Notes under the pieces: model-generated
What the model was told of the DNA's origin: nothing
The model's input: the letters and a program-made list of their open reading frames with translations, nothing else
The model's database searches: none
Assembly (NCBI GenBank): GCA_964605155.1
Contig: CAZSAK010000004.1
Location: forward strand, 62,001 to 126,000
From: CAZSAK01 sp964605155
GTDB taxonomy: Bacteria; Pseudomonadota; Gammaproteobacteria; SZUA-140
DNA length: 64,000 bases
Direction of reading: 5' to 3'
Program-made: the position numbers and the translations under genes
In this document: piece by piece, positions 17,383 to 27,350 of the stretch
Layout: each line of letters starts with the position of its first letter
How positions within the stretch are numbered: the stretch's first letter is position 1

Positions 17383-18714
17383 TCAGTCCAGCCCCAGTTT
17401 CTTGAGCCGGTACCGCAACGCTCCGAAGCTGATACCGAGCAGTTTGGCGGCGGCAGTCTTGTTGTGTCTGGTTTGTTCGAGGGCCTTGATGATGGCCTCC
17501 TTTTCTATATTGCCTAGCAGCGGTTCGAGCGGTACCTCACCACTTGAGGGCGACGAGGCCATCTTGGCCTCGGGATGCGAAAGTTGCAGATCGGCCGCGC
17601 GGATATGATGGTTTTCACACAGGGTCATGGCCCGTTCGAGGATGTTTTCCAGTTCACGGACATTGCCCGGGAAGTGATAGCGGCCCAGGTCCTTCAACGC
17701 ATCATCCGTGAGCGCGGGCGTCCTGATGCCATTGATTTCGGCCAGCTGGTTCAGGATATGCGTTGCGAGTAGCGGGATATCTTCGGGACGATCACGCAGA
17801 CTCGGCACGTGTAACTCGATGACGTTGATGCGGTAGTACAGGTCCTGACGGAAACTGCCCTCCTTGACCAGTGCCATCAGATCCTTATGCGTGGCACTCA
17901 GGATACGTACGTCGATAGGCACCTCTTTTTGCGCACCGACAGGCCGCACCGCCTTTTCCTGGATGGCACGCAGCAGCTTGACCTGCATGTGCAGGGGCAG
18001 ATCGGCCACCTCGTCGAGAAATAACGTTCCCCCGCCGGCCGCCTGGAACAGTCCGGCCTTGTCCATAACGGCACCGGTAAAACTGCCCTTCTTGTGACCG
18101 AAGAATTCACCTTCCATCAGATCCTGCGGGATCGCACCACAATTGACCGGCACAAAGGGCTTGTCGGCTCTCGGGCCCTGATCATGGATGAGGCGAGCCA
18201 CAAGCTCCTTGCCGGTACCCGATTCACCGCTGATGTAGACCGGGGCCTGGCTACGGGCCAGTTTGGCGATGGTTGCCCGGGTGGCCTGTATCGCGGTAGA
18301 TTCCCCGAGCAGGGTCAGTGAAGGCTTTGTCGCCGTAGCCGATCGCTTACTGGATAACTTGAGTGCCGTCGTAACCAGATTGCGCAGCATCTGCAGATCG
18401 ACCGGCTTTGACACGAAGTCAAACGCCCCCGCCTTGAGCGCATTCACTGCGGATTCCATATTGCCGTGGGCGGTGATCACCGCGACCGGGATATCGGGGT
18501 ATTGCTGCATGTATTCAACCAGGTCAATGCCGTTGCCGTCCGGTAATTTCATGTCGGTGAGACACAGGTCGAAGCGGTGTTTCTTGAGCAGTGATTTTGC
18601 CCGTGCAACATCTTCTGCTGTATGGGTGTCGATGTCCATGCGCGACAGTGTAAGTTCGAGCAATTCCCGGATATCGGGTTCGTCATCCACTACCAGTGCC
18701 AGCGACTTGCTCAT
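17383..18714 (-). CDS. pilR: Sigma-54-dependent response regulator PilR
   Basis: PilR activates pilA transcription. The receiver domain has Asp54 (CLTDMKLPDG). The AAA+ domain has Walker A GESGTGKE, the sigma-54-contacting GSFTGA loop and Walker B GGTLFLDEVADL. The C-terminus is a Fis-type helix-turn-helix (NKTAAAKLLGIS). I chose ATG 18714, which forms an ATGA overlap with the pilS stop; this gives 443 residues. The frame continues upstream to 18804 inside pilS. Confidence 0.96.
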   Translation of the reverse strand: MSKSLALVVDDEPDIRELLELTLSRMDIDTHTAEDVARAKSLLKKHRFDLCLTDMKLPDGNGIDLVEYMQQYPDIPVAVITAHGNMESAVNALKAGAFDFVSKPVDLQMLRNLVTTALKLSSKRSATATKPSLTLLGESTAIQATRATIAKLARSQAPVYISGESGTGKELVARLIHDQGPRADKPFVPVNCGAIPQDLMEGEFFGHKKGSFTGAVMDKAGLFQAAGGGTLFLDEVADLPLHMQVKLLRAIQEKAVRPVGAQKEVPIDVRILSATHKDLMALVKEGSFRQDLYYRINVIELHVPSLRDRPEDIPLLATHILNQLAEINGIRTPALTDDALKDLGRYHFPGNVRELENILERAMTLCENHHIRAADLQLSHPEAKMASSPSSGEVPLEPLLGNIEKEAIIKALEQTRHNKTAAAKLLGISFGALRYRLKKLGLD

Positions 18715-20369
18715 ATGACCTGCCGCCTTCTCGGATCGGCGAAACTGATACGAAAGCATCCCCCGCCGGTTCCAGAAATGTAGTTGAGCCGCGCCTGGTT
18801 GCATTCACACAATTCCCTGGCGATATAAAGGCCGAGACCGGTGCCCTGAGATTCGGTCGTGAAAAACGGATCGAAGATATGCTGGGCCGTCTCGGGATCG
18901 ATCCCGGGACCGCTGTCGATGATATCCAGATAAGGGCTGCGAGATTCATGGGTCACACCGCCATTCACCAGCAGTGAAGGTTGTCCGTTCTTTGTGCCGT
19001 GATGGATACCGTTACTGAAAAGATTCCACATTATTTGATGTAGCTGACTGGGATCGAAACGTATTACTGTATCTTCAGGTTTGATGACGATGTCGATCTG
19101 TTCATCAGCGACCCGCTCACTGGTGGAAAAGTCATGAATGAATCCTTGTAGCCAGGATTTTAGCTGGAACTCCTTCACATGCACATGATCCCTGCGGCTG
19201 AGCTGCATGATGTTTTCAATAATGGTGTTTACACGTTGTGAATGTTCCTGGATGATCTCGGTCAGGCGTGTATCACCAGAATCGAGCCGGTGTGATTCTG
19301 CGAGCAGTTGCCCGGCATGGCTGATGGCGCCCAGCGGATTGCGTATTTCATGCGCAATACTGGCGGTCAATCTGCCCAACGAGGCCAGTTTCAATTGTTG
19401 AGCCTGTTGCGCCATCGCTGCCGTATCCTCCAGAAAGACAAGGGCGCCGGCGGTTTCATCTCCACCGAGGCGGGCAAAGCGCGGCATGATTTCGGGTGCC
19501 GGATCGTCGGCACGAAAAATCCTGGGTTCATAGTTCGTATCCTGCCACCATTGTTGTAACTGGGTTGCAAGTTGCGGGGAGGTGATCGAGAGTTCCTTGC
19601 CGTTGGCTGCCGCCGGCATACCCAGCAGATAACGGGCCGACTCATTGATCAACCGGATTTTACCTGAAGTGTCTACCACGACGATCCCTGTCTGCATGCG
19701 TTGTATGACGTATTCGGTCAGTTGTGACATATTGGCAAGGTCGACGCCACGGCGTTCGGCCAGTGCCTCGGTCTCGCGCAGGCGATGGGCCAGTACGTGG
19801 GCAAGTATTGCGGTAGCGAAAAAACTGGCGCCCAGGAGACCAGCCTGTGTATAACTGGTACCCATCAGATCGCCCTCGTACATGGTGTAGACATGTTCTA
19901 TCAACACCGCCATGGTGGCGATGGCCGCAAACAGCATTGCCGTACGTCCTGCCATCAACAGGCTGCCGCCGGCGATCGCGACGACCAACAGCATCCCGAG
20001 CCCGCTGCTCACGCCACCGCTGGCATGCATCAACAGGGTGATGGCCGTGATGTCGATAAGCACATGGGTATAGACCTGGGTATTAAAGGCCGGCTGGCGC
20101 CACTTGATGGTCGTAATATTGATAATGCTGATGGCGAGATACAACACGCTGACGATGAAAAACAGCTCAAAATCACGCTCACCCAGCGGATTGGGCAGCA
20201 TGTTTGTCATACTGAACACTGCGGTCGTGCCGGCCAGACTCAAGCGGTAAAGATTGAGGAAACGCAGCGGCTTCCAGGTATGGGCCGATTTTGTATCTAT
20301 ATAGCCCGATGCATCTAATGGAAGGTGTTGTTTCAGATTGTTATGAGAATCGATTGCCGTGGTGTGCAT
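18711..20369 (-). CDS. pilS: Sensor histidine kinase PilS
   Basis: PilS is the membrane kinase that phosphorylates PilR. It has six N-terminal transmembrane helices (residues about 40-210), a PAS-like segment (MQTGIVVVDTSGKIRLIN), the H box LTASIAHEIRNPLGAISHAGQLL, an N box QIMWNLFSNGIHHG and G boxes DSGPGID and GTGLGLYI. At 552 residues it is typical. It is transcribed ahead of pilR with a four-base overlap. Confidence 0.96.
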   Translation of the reverse strand: MHTTAIDSHNNLKQHLPLDASGYIDTKSAHTWKPLRFLNLYRLSLAGTTAVFSMTNMLPNPLGERDFELFFIVSVLYLAISIINITTIKWRQPAFNTQVYTHVLIDITAITLLMHASGGVSSGLGMLLVVAIAGGSLLMAGRTAMLFAAIATMAVLIEHVYTMYEGDLMGTSYTQAGLLGASFFATAILAHVLAHRLRETEALAERRGVDLANMSQLTEYVIQRMQTGIVVVDTSGKIRLINESARYLLGMPAAANGKELSITSPQLATQLQQWWQDTNYEPRIFRADDPAPEIMPRFARLGGDETAGALVFLEDTAAMAQQAQQLKLASLGRLTASIAHEIRNPLGAISHAGQLLAESHRLDSGDTRLTEIIQEHSQRVNTIIENIMQLSRRDHVHVKEFQLKSWLQGFIHDFSTSERVADEQIDIVIKPEDTVIRFDPSQLHQIMWNLFSNGIHHGTKNGQPSLLVNGGVTHESRSPYLDIIDSGPGIDPETAQHIFDPFFTTESQGTGLGLYIARELCECNQARLNYISGTGGGCFRISFADPRRRQVI

Positions 20370-20807
20370 GGTATCCCTACGTGTGTGCCCCGGTTTTAAT
20401 CACAGCCATGAAAATAATCCGCCGGATAATACTATTTCGGTCAAAATCTCTATTGGATTAGTAATATTTCAGAGTAAATCATTGGAATGGATGGAAATCA
20501 CGGGCTTACTCCAGGCTTGGTGGTCCCCACGAGCGGACAGTCGGGCAACCGATACCAATCCAGTAGTCTCATCACATGCAACGGCATAATGAAACCATGG
20601 CTTGTGTTCTGTTATTTGCCATGTTTATTTAATGTAAAAACATTTAGAATATACGGCGCGAACTACTAATACTTGTATGCGCGGATATTATTTTCCAAGA
20701 CATTTATTTTTTGAATATTACATGATGAAGCTGGGTCTTCCGGTCGTTTATTGGCGGATAAGACAGGCATGTCTGATTTCAGCGCAATGACGCGCTGGCT
20801 ACAATAA
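20370..20807. other. Intergenic region between pilS and pgaA
   Basis: These 438 bases separate divergent pilS and pgaA and must carry both promoters. The part near pgaA (20600-20730) is AT-rich. I see no convincing ORF, tRNA or terminator, and no clear Shine-Dalgarno sequence before the pgaA ATG. Confidence 0.5.
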
Positions 20808-23291
20808 ATGAATCTTCGGTCTTTGGTGCCGTGCCGTCTTGCATACGGCAGGATATGGCTGGCTATCGCCATCCTCATACTCGCCGCGCTCGGCAATGCC
20901 GCTATTGTCCGGGCTGCCAACACAGATGTTCCGGCTGATAGTAATGAGCAAGCCTACCAAAAAGCAATCGAGCAGGCCCGTCAGGGGCATTTCACCAACG
21001 CATTGCAGCAATTAGAGAACTTGATCAGCGCCAATCCGGATAATCGTCGTTATTACTTCGATTACATCGCCGTCCTCGGCTGGGCGGAGCGGGATCAAAA
21101 GGTGATCGATCAACTGCCAAGGATCGAGGTCGCCAAGGCGCCAGTTTATGTCCTGGAGACGGTGGCAAAGTCCGCACGCAATCTCGGCAGGTTTCAGCTC
21201 TCAGTCGACTTATACAGTGCCGCACTAAAAAAAGATGCCAGACGCATACAAAGCCGCGCAGGCCTGGCTATGTCGCTTGCCGATGACGGCCGGGTGGATG
21301 AGGGCCTGTCGATTCTGGACGATGTTTCACCGGACCAGTCGGATAATATCGATCTGCAGTCCGCACGTGCATATGTCCTGGATAAAAAACGCGACTATTT
21401 TTCTGCACTCGGGATTTATGAAGCCATTTTGAAGAGATCACCTGAAAATCGTCAGGCACAACGTGGAAGGATTCTGACAGTCGCACACATGGGCGCTCCG
21501 CATCAGGCATTGAGGCTTGCAGGGCAATCACCTGGTTTATTGGCTGATGATGAATTGAGTGTCATCGAAGCGGATGCAATCGCACTGGAAATCCGCTGGG
21601 GAAGATTACGCCAGGGTACTGCAGCACAACGTTACGTACTGACGGACGAGGCGATCAACAAACTTCAATCCAGGCTGAAATCACTTGAGGACACCGCGCG
21701 GGGGGATTCAGCGCTCGCGCATCGCTATCGCTTCGACCTGATCGTGGCATTGGTGGATCGACACCGCATGGATGAGGCGCTTGTCATCCATGAGCAGCTG
21801 GTGAGTGATGGAGTGGCCATACCCGCCTATGTGCAGATGAGCGCGGCGGACGCCTACCTCTACCTCGAACAACCGGAACAGGCCCGCGACCTGTATCAGG
21901 ATGTCCTGAGACTGCAACCGGGGGACTTCGATGCCACAATCGGTCTGTTTTATACATATGTGGAGCTTGAAGAACATCAGCAAGCCCAGGCGTTGATCGA
22001 TGAACTGGTGGGCCTGACACCCGTGTGGATCAGGTCCGAAACGGGCGAGCAGCCGCAACCGAATCCCCAGCGGGTAGAGGCGGACATTACCGCCGCCCTG
22101 TCCCGGGCCTTTGCAGATGACCTTGAAACATCCAGCCAGACGCTGGCAGAACTCAACCGCCAGGCGCCGCATAATGCTGATATTCGAGCCGCCCTGGCCG
22201 ATGTTTCATCCTTCCGCGGCTGGCCACGAAATGCGCTGTCCGATTATGAACTGGCACTCAGCGCAGACCGCGGGCATCTGGAGGCGCGAACGGGGCATGC
22301 CGGCACGTTGCTGGACCTTTATGAATTCGAGGCGGCCGAAGTCGCGATACAGGACATCGGCCACGAATATCCACTCAATAAAGGCGTTGTCGGATTGCAA
22401 CGGCAATGGCAACTCTATAACCTGCATGAGCTGCGGTTCTATGTCGCCCGTGGCCTGAACTCAGGTGCACAGGAAGGTACTGATGACCTGGCCATGAATG
22501 CCTATCTGTATTCCAGACCGATGAACTATCATTATCGAACGTTTGTGCATGGGCTGCTTGATCGCGCCAAGTTTCCAGAGGGCAATGTCACCTATCGACG
22601 CTACGGTGCCGGGCTGGAATACCGGCAGCGAGACATCGAGTTGACGGGCGAATTGACGACCGGTGCAGGTGACCAGGATGATATGGGTATAGGCGCGCAA
22701 CTCAGCTGGATGCCTGATGATTACTGGCGCTTTGACCTTGCCGCAGACAGTTACAGTAATGATATACCCCTGCGCGCACGTCTCTCGGACATCGATGGCT
22801 GGTCGGTCAGTCTCGATACCGCCTATCGTTTCAGTGAATCACGACGTATCGATCTGCATCTGAACAGGATCGATTTCAGTGATGATAATCTGCGTACCGG
22901 AGGAACGTTTGTCTACACGGAACGGCTCGTCACCGGTCCGCGCTACAAACTGGACGGATCGCTCGAGTTATCCATGTCACGTAATACGCGCAACAATGCC
23001 CCGTATTTTAACCCGCAACGTGACAGTTCACAGGGATTGTCCCTTGTCAATGAATGGCTGACATCGCGCCGTTATACCCGCGCCTTTCGTCAGCGCCTTG
23101 GCCTTGGCATCGGCACCTATCACCAGGCCGACTTTGGTTCCCGTACGACCTGGCATGTGCGTTACGAACACGACTGGGAACTCAATGATCAGTTCAGCCT
23201 GTTGTATGGCATCTCCCGCAGCCGACACATCTATGACGGTGACAGTGAAATGCGTTCACAGATCGATCTTGGTCTGGTTTGGAGATTTTGA
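20808..23291 (+). CDS. pgaA: Poly-beta-1,6-N-acetylglucosamine export porin PgaA
   Basis: PgaA is the outer-membrane exporter of the biofilm polysaccharide PNAG. An N-terminal signal peptide ends near ANTD. Residues about 45-500 are TPR-like helical repeats in the periplasm. From about 530 the sequence turns to amphipathic beta-strands ending in the outer-membrane motif IDLGLVWRF. At 827 residues it matches the family. It heads a complete pgaABCD operon, and pgaB starts within its stop codon (TGATG). Confidence 0.94.
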   Translation: MNLRSLVPCRLAYGRIWLAIAILILAALGNAAIVRAANTDVPADSNEQAYQKAIEQARQGHFTNALQQLENLISANPDNRRYYFDYIAVLGWAERDQKVIDQLPRIEVAKAPVYVLETVAKSARNLGRFQLSVDLYSAALKKDARRIQSRAGLAMSLADDGRVDEGLSILDDVSPDQSDNIDLQSARAYVLDKKRDYFSALGIYEAILKRSPENRQAQRGRILTVAHMGAPHQALRLAGQSPGLLADDELSVIEADAIALEIRWGRLRQGTAAQRYVLTDEAINKLQSRLKSLEDTARGDSALAHRYRFDLIVALVDRHRMDEALVIHEQLVSDGVAIPAYVQMSAADAYLYLEQPEQARDLYQDVLRLQPGDFDATIGLFYTYVELEEHQQAQALIDELVGLTPVWIRSETGEQPQPNPQRVEADITAALSRAFADDLETSSQTLAELNRQAPHNADIRAALADVSSFRGWPRNALSDYELALSADRGHLEARTGHAGTLLDLYEFEAAEVAIQDIGHEYPLNKGVVGLQRQWQLYNLHELRFYVARGLNSGAQEGTDDLAMNAYLYSRPMNYHYRTFVHGLLDRAKFPEGNVTYRRYGAGLEYRQRDIELTGELTTGAGDQDDMGIGAQLSWMPDDYWRFDLAADSYSNDIPLRARLSDIDGWSVSLDTAYRFSESRRIDLHLNRIDFSDDNLRTGGTFVYTERLVTGPRYKLDGSLELSMSRNTRNNAPYFNPQRDSSQGLSLVNEWLTSRRYTRAFRQRLGLGIGTYHQADFGSRTTWHVRYEHDWELNDQFSLLYGISRSRHIYDGDSEMRSQIDLGLVWRF

Positions 23292-25249
23292 TGTTGGATA
23301 GAGGCATCATAACCATGGGTATGCTGTTTGTGTCGTTGTCTTGTCAGGGAGCAGTGACGGCCGCGCAGGATGCGGATACCTTTATTGCGATCAATTATCA
23401 TGAGGTGCTGGATGACCGGCACCAGGAAGGCGGGCTTGCAGAATTATCACTGGATACGTCGGAGTTGATCGCCCAGTTCGCCTGGCTCAAGGAGAACGGC
23501 TATCATCCCGTGAGTCTGGATGACATCATTGAGGCACGCAAAGGCACGCGCAGCCTGCCTCCTCATGCCGTGTTGTTGACCTTCGATGACGGGTTTCGCT
23601 CGGTTTACACACATGTTTTCCCATTGCTGAAATTGTTTGAATACCCCGCGGTAGTAGCGGTTGTCGGCAGCTGGCTGGAAGCCGGTAAGGATGGCATGGT
23701 TATGTATGGAGGCAGTTCCGTATCGCGCAATAATTTCATAACCTGGAAACAGGCAAAGGAGATGATCGATTCCGGTTATATCGAGATTGCATCACACAGT
23801 TATGATCTGCACCATGGTATCGAGGCCAATCCGCAGCGCAACAGCCTGCCTGCCGCGACTTCCCGTCGCTATGACAGCAAGACGGGCTATGAATCCGCCA
23901 CGGCCTATATCAAGCGTATCCATGATGATCTGGCAGCAAACAATCGCTTGATCGAACGTCATCTCGGACACAAACCACGCTGTATGGTATGGCCCTACGG
24001 CAAGTACAGCCAGGCAACGATCAGGATCGCCCGCGAACTCGGTATGCCTATCACGATGACCCTGGACGAGGGTGTTAACGACCTCAGGGATCTTTCCCTT
24101 ATTAACCGCGTGCTCGTGCCGCCTCACACCCGGTTGCGTGATTTTATCACCTTGTTAAGACAGCCACGCAGGTCCGGTCCGATTCGTGTCGCGCAAGTCG
24201 ATCTCGATTATGTCTATGATCCCGATTACGCACAGCAGGAAAAAAATCTGGGCGTGTTGCTGGACCGTATCAAGGCAATGCAGATCAGCACCGTTTATCT
24301 GCAGGCCTTTGCAGACCCGGACGGCGACGGCAACGCGGATGCCCTGTATTTTCCCAACCGGCACCTACCGATGCGCGCCGATCTTTTCAGCCGCGTAGCC
24401 TGGCAATTGCAGACACGTTCGAACGTCAGGGTATATGCGTGGCTGCCGGTCTTTTCATTCAACCTGGACAAGGCGAAGCACCCACAATTACCCTATGTGG
24501 AGCGAGAAACCAATATTGGGGATCATGGTGATATCGATTATCACCGCGTTTCACCGTTTAGTGACCGGGCGCGCAGGATAATCGGAGAGATCTACGAAGA
24601 CCTCGCCATACATGCGGATTTCTCCGGGGTGTTATTCCATGATGACGCCTATCTCAACGATTTCGAAGATGCCAGCGACGCAGCGCTTGAATACTATACG
24701 CTGAAATGGAATATGCCGGATTCAATCGATGAGATCAGAAATAACCCTGATGTATTTGCGGAATGGTCCAGGCAAAAGACGCTTGCACTGATCGACTGGA
24801 CCGACTATCTTGCGGACCGCGTTCGCTACAGCCGCCCACGGATCAAGACAGCGCGCAATCTATACGCCTCCGTCATACTGGATCCGCATGCAGAGGAGTG
24901 GTTTGCACAGTCACTGCCGTTGTTTCTGGAGCATTATGACTATACGGCAGTGATGGCCATGCCATACATGGAAGGTGTGCGGTCACCGCAAATATGGTTG
25001 CAAAGACTGGTTGACAAGGTCGCACAGTATCCCGGCGCATTGAATAAAACGGTATTCGAGTTGCAAAGCGTCGATTGGCGTGACAGGCAGCCCTTGCCCT
25101 CGGCGACTGTCGCGCGGCAAATGGATGTCCTGCAAAGGCATGGTGTAACCAATTTCGGATATTACCCGGATGACTTCCTTACCGGGCATCCGAGGATGTC
25201 GGCGATAAGGCCGGTGATATCACTCAGCACATACCCATACCAGAGATAA
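23291..25249 (+). CDS. pgaB: PNAG N-deacetylase PgaB
   Basis: PgaB partly deacetylates PNAG in the periplasm, which is needed for export. An N-terminal signal peptide precedes a NodB-type polysaccharide deacetylase domain (residues about 35-290) with INYHEVLDD, LTFDDGFRSVY and SHSYDLHHG metal-binding motifs. The C-terminal domain (about 310-650) is the glycoside-hydrolase-like fold with VLFHDDAYLNDFED and VMAMPYMEGV. I chose ATG 23291, which overlaps the pgaA stop. Confidence 0.95.
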   Translation: MLDRGIITMGMLFVSLSCQGAVTAAQDADTFIAINYHEVLDDRHQEGGLAELSLDTSELIAQFAWLKENGYHPVSLDDIIEARKGTRSLPPHAVLLTFDDGFRSVYTHVFPLLKLFEYPAVVAVVGSWLEAGKDGMVMYGGSSVSRNNFITWKQAKEMIDSGYIEIASHSYDLHHGIEANPQRNSLPAATSRRYDSKTGYESATAYIKRIHDDLAANNRLIERHLGHKPRCMVWPYGKYSQATIRIARELGMPITMTLDEGVNDLRDLSLINRVLVPPHTRLRDFITLLRQPRRSGPIRVAQVDLDYVYDPDYAQQEKNLGVLLDRIKAMQISTVYLQAFADPDGDGNADALYFPNRHLPMRADLFSRVAWQLQTRSNVRVYAWLPVFSFNLDKAKHPQLPYVERETNIGDHGDIDYHRVSPFSDRARRIIGEIYEDLAIHADFSGVLFHDDAYLNDFEDASDAALEYYTLKWNMPDSIDEIRNNPDVFAEWSRQKTLALIDWTDYLADRVRYSRPRIKTARNLYASVILDPHAEEWFAQSLPLFLEHYDYTAVMAMPYMEGVRSPQIWLQRLVDKVAQYPGALNKTVFELQSVDWRDRQPLPSATVARQMDVLQRHGVTNFGYYPDDFLTGHPRMSAIRPVISLSTYPYQR

Positions 25250-25253
25250 CACC

Positions 25254-26519
25254 ATGGAGCTATTATCAAATGTCATATCGGCGCTGTGGAAATTTGAATT
25301 TTATTATCCGTTATTCATGGCCTATCTGTGGATGGTCGGCGGAATCTATTATTATTACCACCGCGAGGTCGGGCGGGCACATCATGTTGAGGATGTGCCG
25401 GAACTGAAGGAATATCCGGCTGTCTCCATCATCGTACCCTGTCATAATGAAGCTCAGAATATCGAGGAAACCATCCGGTATCTGGTCAGGCAGCAATATC
25501 CGAATTTCGACATCATCGCAGTCAATGACGGCAGTAGCGATGATACCGGCGTCATCCTTGACCGTCTGAGTGCACAATTTCCCAATCTGCGAGTCGTTCA
25601 TCTGGCGAGCAATCAGGGCAAGGCGATGGCGCTGCGTATGGGCGCCATGTTATCGGCCAACGAATTCCTGCTCTGCATTGATGGCGATGCAGTCCTTGAC
25701 CCGCGCGCCACGACCTGGATGATGAGCAATTTCGTTGGCGCCTCGCGTGTCGGTGCCGTAACCGGTAATCCGCGTATACGTACACGTTCGACATTGCTGG
25801 GCAAGATCCAGGTGGGTGAGTTTTCATCCATCATCGGCCTTATCAAACGTGCCCAGCGCATCTACGGCAGGATGTTTACCGTATCCGGTGTGGTTGCGGC
25901 GTTTCGCAAGAGTGCCCTGCAGGAAGTGGGTTACTGGCGGCTAGATATGGTTACCGAGGATATCGATATCAGCTGGAAGTTACAGCTGAAGCACTGGGAT
26001 ATCCGCTTTGAACCGAATGCCTTGTGCTGGATCAAGATGCCCGAGACATTCAAGGGGTTGTGGCGTCAGCGGTTGCGTTGGTCCCAGGGCGGAATGGAGG
26101 CGCTCATAGCCTATCTGCCTAATTTCTGGTCCTGGCGCAAGCGTCGCATGTGGGGTATCTATCTCGAATACATCACCAGTGTCTTCTGGGCCTATATGAT
26201 GGCGGTCGTTATAATATTGTGGCTTGCAGGTCTGGTGATCAATCTGCCACAGGCGTTACAGTTTCCCACGGTGATCCCGAACTGGAACGGTATATTGCTG
26301 GGAATTACTTGTCTGGTCCAGTTTCTCGTCAGTATGCTGATCGATTCACGTTATGAAGAGGACTTTGGCAAGTATTACTACTGGATCATCTGGTATCCGA
26401 TCGTGTACTGGATACTCAATGTGTTTACGACAGTCGTGGCTGTGCCGCGCGCACTGTTTCGCAAACGTGGCACGCGAGCACGCTGGACCAGTCCTGACAG
26501 GGGTTTGCAGGCACCATGA
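25254..26519 (+). CDS. pgaC: PNAG synthase glycosyltransferase PgaC
   Basis: PgaC is the processive inner-membrane GT2 enzyme that polymerises UDP-GlcNAc. It has an N-terminal transmembrane helix, a GT-A domain with VNDGSSDDTG, DGDAVLDP, the acceptor-site TEDIDISWKL and the QRLRWSQGG motif, and C-terminal transmembrane helices. The length is 421 residues. It begins 5 bases after the pgaB stop region and overlaps pgaD by four bases (ATGA). Confidence 0.96.
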   Translation: MELLSNVISALWKFEFYYPLFMAYLWMVGGIYYYYHREVGRAHHVEDVPELKEYPAVSIIVPCHNEAQNIEETIRYLVRQQYPNFDIIAVNDGSSDDTGVILDRLSAQFPNLRVVHLASNQGKAMALRMGAMLSANEFLLCIDGDAVLDPRATTWMMSNFVGASRVGAVTGNPRIRTRSTLLGKIQVGEFSSIIGLIKRAQRIYGRMFTVSGVVAAFRKSALQEVGYWRLDMVTEDIDISWKLQLKHWDIRFEPNALCWIKMPETFKGLWRQRLRWSQGGMEALIAYLPNFWSWRKRRMWGIYLEYITSVFWAYMMAVVIILWLAGLVINLPQALQFPTVIPNWNGILLGITCLVQFLVSMLIDSRYEEDFGKYYYWIIWYPIVYWILNVFTTVVAVPRALFRKRGTRARWTSPDRGLQAP

Positions 26520-26989
26520 ATCCGCTCATAATCGACATGCCGGATCTGCAGACCATTCGTCAGCGCTATGCGTCTACCATCATTACATTGATATTCTGGG
26601 TCTTCTGGTTTTATCTCTGGCTGCCATTGATCAGTCTCATCGCCTGGGTACTGGGCATCGACCTGCTATACGACCGTATGGTCGTCAAGGGCGGCTTTGA
26701 TGCATTTGTGGCCTCGCTGCCAGCCTATGTCCTGGTGATCGTCACGATGGGGACACTACTGGTGATCTGGGGTGTCTATAACCTGCAACGTTTTCGTGGT
26801 CATGAACGCCGCACCCATGTGCATCCGGTGGATACCCCGTCGATGGCCCGATATTTTCTGGTTGATCCACAGCAGCTGTCTGAATGGCAACAGACAAAAA
26901 ACTTGGTGGTCCATATCGATGAGCTCGGTATGATCCGCTCGGTGGAAAAAGGCGGGCTCAAGCGACAGAACGGCGACACCACCATTTGA
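26516..26989 (+). CDS. pgaD: PNAG biosynthesis protein PgaD
   Basis: PgaD is the small membrane partner of PgaC and helps form the c-di-GMP-responsive synthase. The protein has 157 residues with two transmembrane helices (about 25-55 and 70-95) and a cytoplasmic tail. Sequence conservation in this family is low, so the call rests mainly on size, topology and operon position. The start overlaps the pgaC stop. Confidence 0.88.
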   Translation: MNPLIIDMPDLQTIRQRYASTIITLIFWVFWFYLWLPLISLIAWVLGIDLLYDRMVVKGGFDAFVASLPAYVLVIVTMGTLLVIWGVYNLQRFRGHERRTHVHPVDTPSMARYFLVDPQQLSEWQQTKNLVVHIDELGMIRSVEKGGLKRQNGDTTI

Positions 26990-27294
26990 CAGCAACCAGC
27001 GCGAGGTAGTAACAGGGGTTGCGTTCGTGTTTATCCCGGAATGCCCACTGGTGGCTATGACGCATTCGAAATTGGTCATCGCAATGTCGACACCTTGGAT
27101 CAAGTCCGTTAATTGCTGCAACGGCCATTGCGGACCATTCAAATACACCTGCTCGGGAAACCGCCAACTTACATGGCATCGCTGCTGGCAAACAGACGAT
27201 AGGTCTTGTCATCTCCTGCAGCATTGTTGTCAGCGGCCATTGCCGGTCCGATGAAGACCATCAGTATGCAAGCCAGTCTTAACAGAGATTTGTA
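26990..27294 (-). pseudogene. Possible frameshifted remnant of a secreted protein gene
   Basis: The minus strand from 27294 reads a signal-peptide-like segment (SLLRLACILMVFIGPAMA) followed by about 20 polar residues, then stops at 27169. A one-base shift there continues into a frame reading SWRFPEQVYLNGPQWPLQQL and onward over the end of pgaD without a stop. No good start codon precedes the first part. It could be a decayed gene or chance; I do not recognise a family. Confidence 0.25.
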
Positions 27295-27350
27295 TTACAA
27301 GGGACAATCCTTGCTGATTTAACCTTTAATTTGGATAATCCTGTACATAC

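Noticed and set aside
20490..20560. Segment before pgaA loosely resembling the 3' part of a c-di-GMP-I riboswitch (GTCGGGCAACCGAT)
   Set aside because: The conserved 5' half, including the GGGACGCAAAGCC region, is absent.
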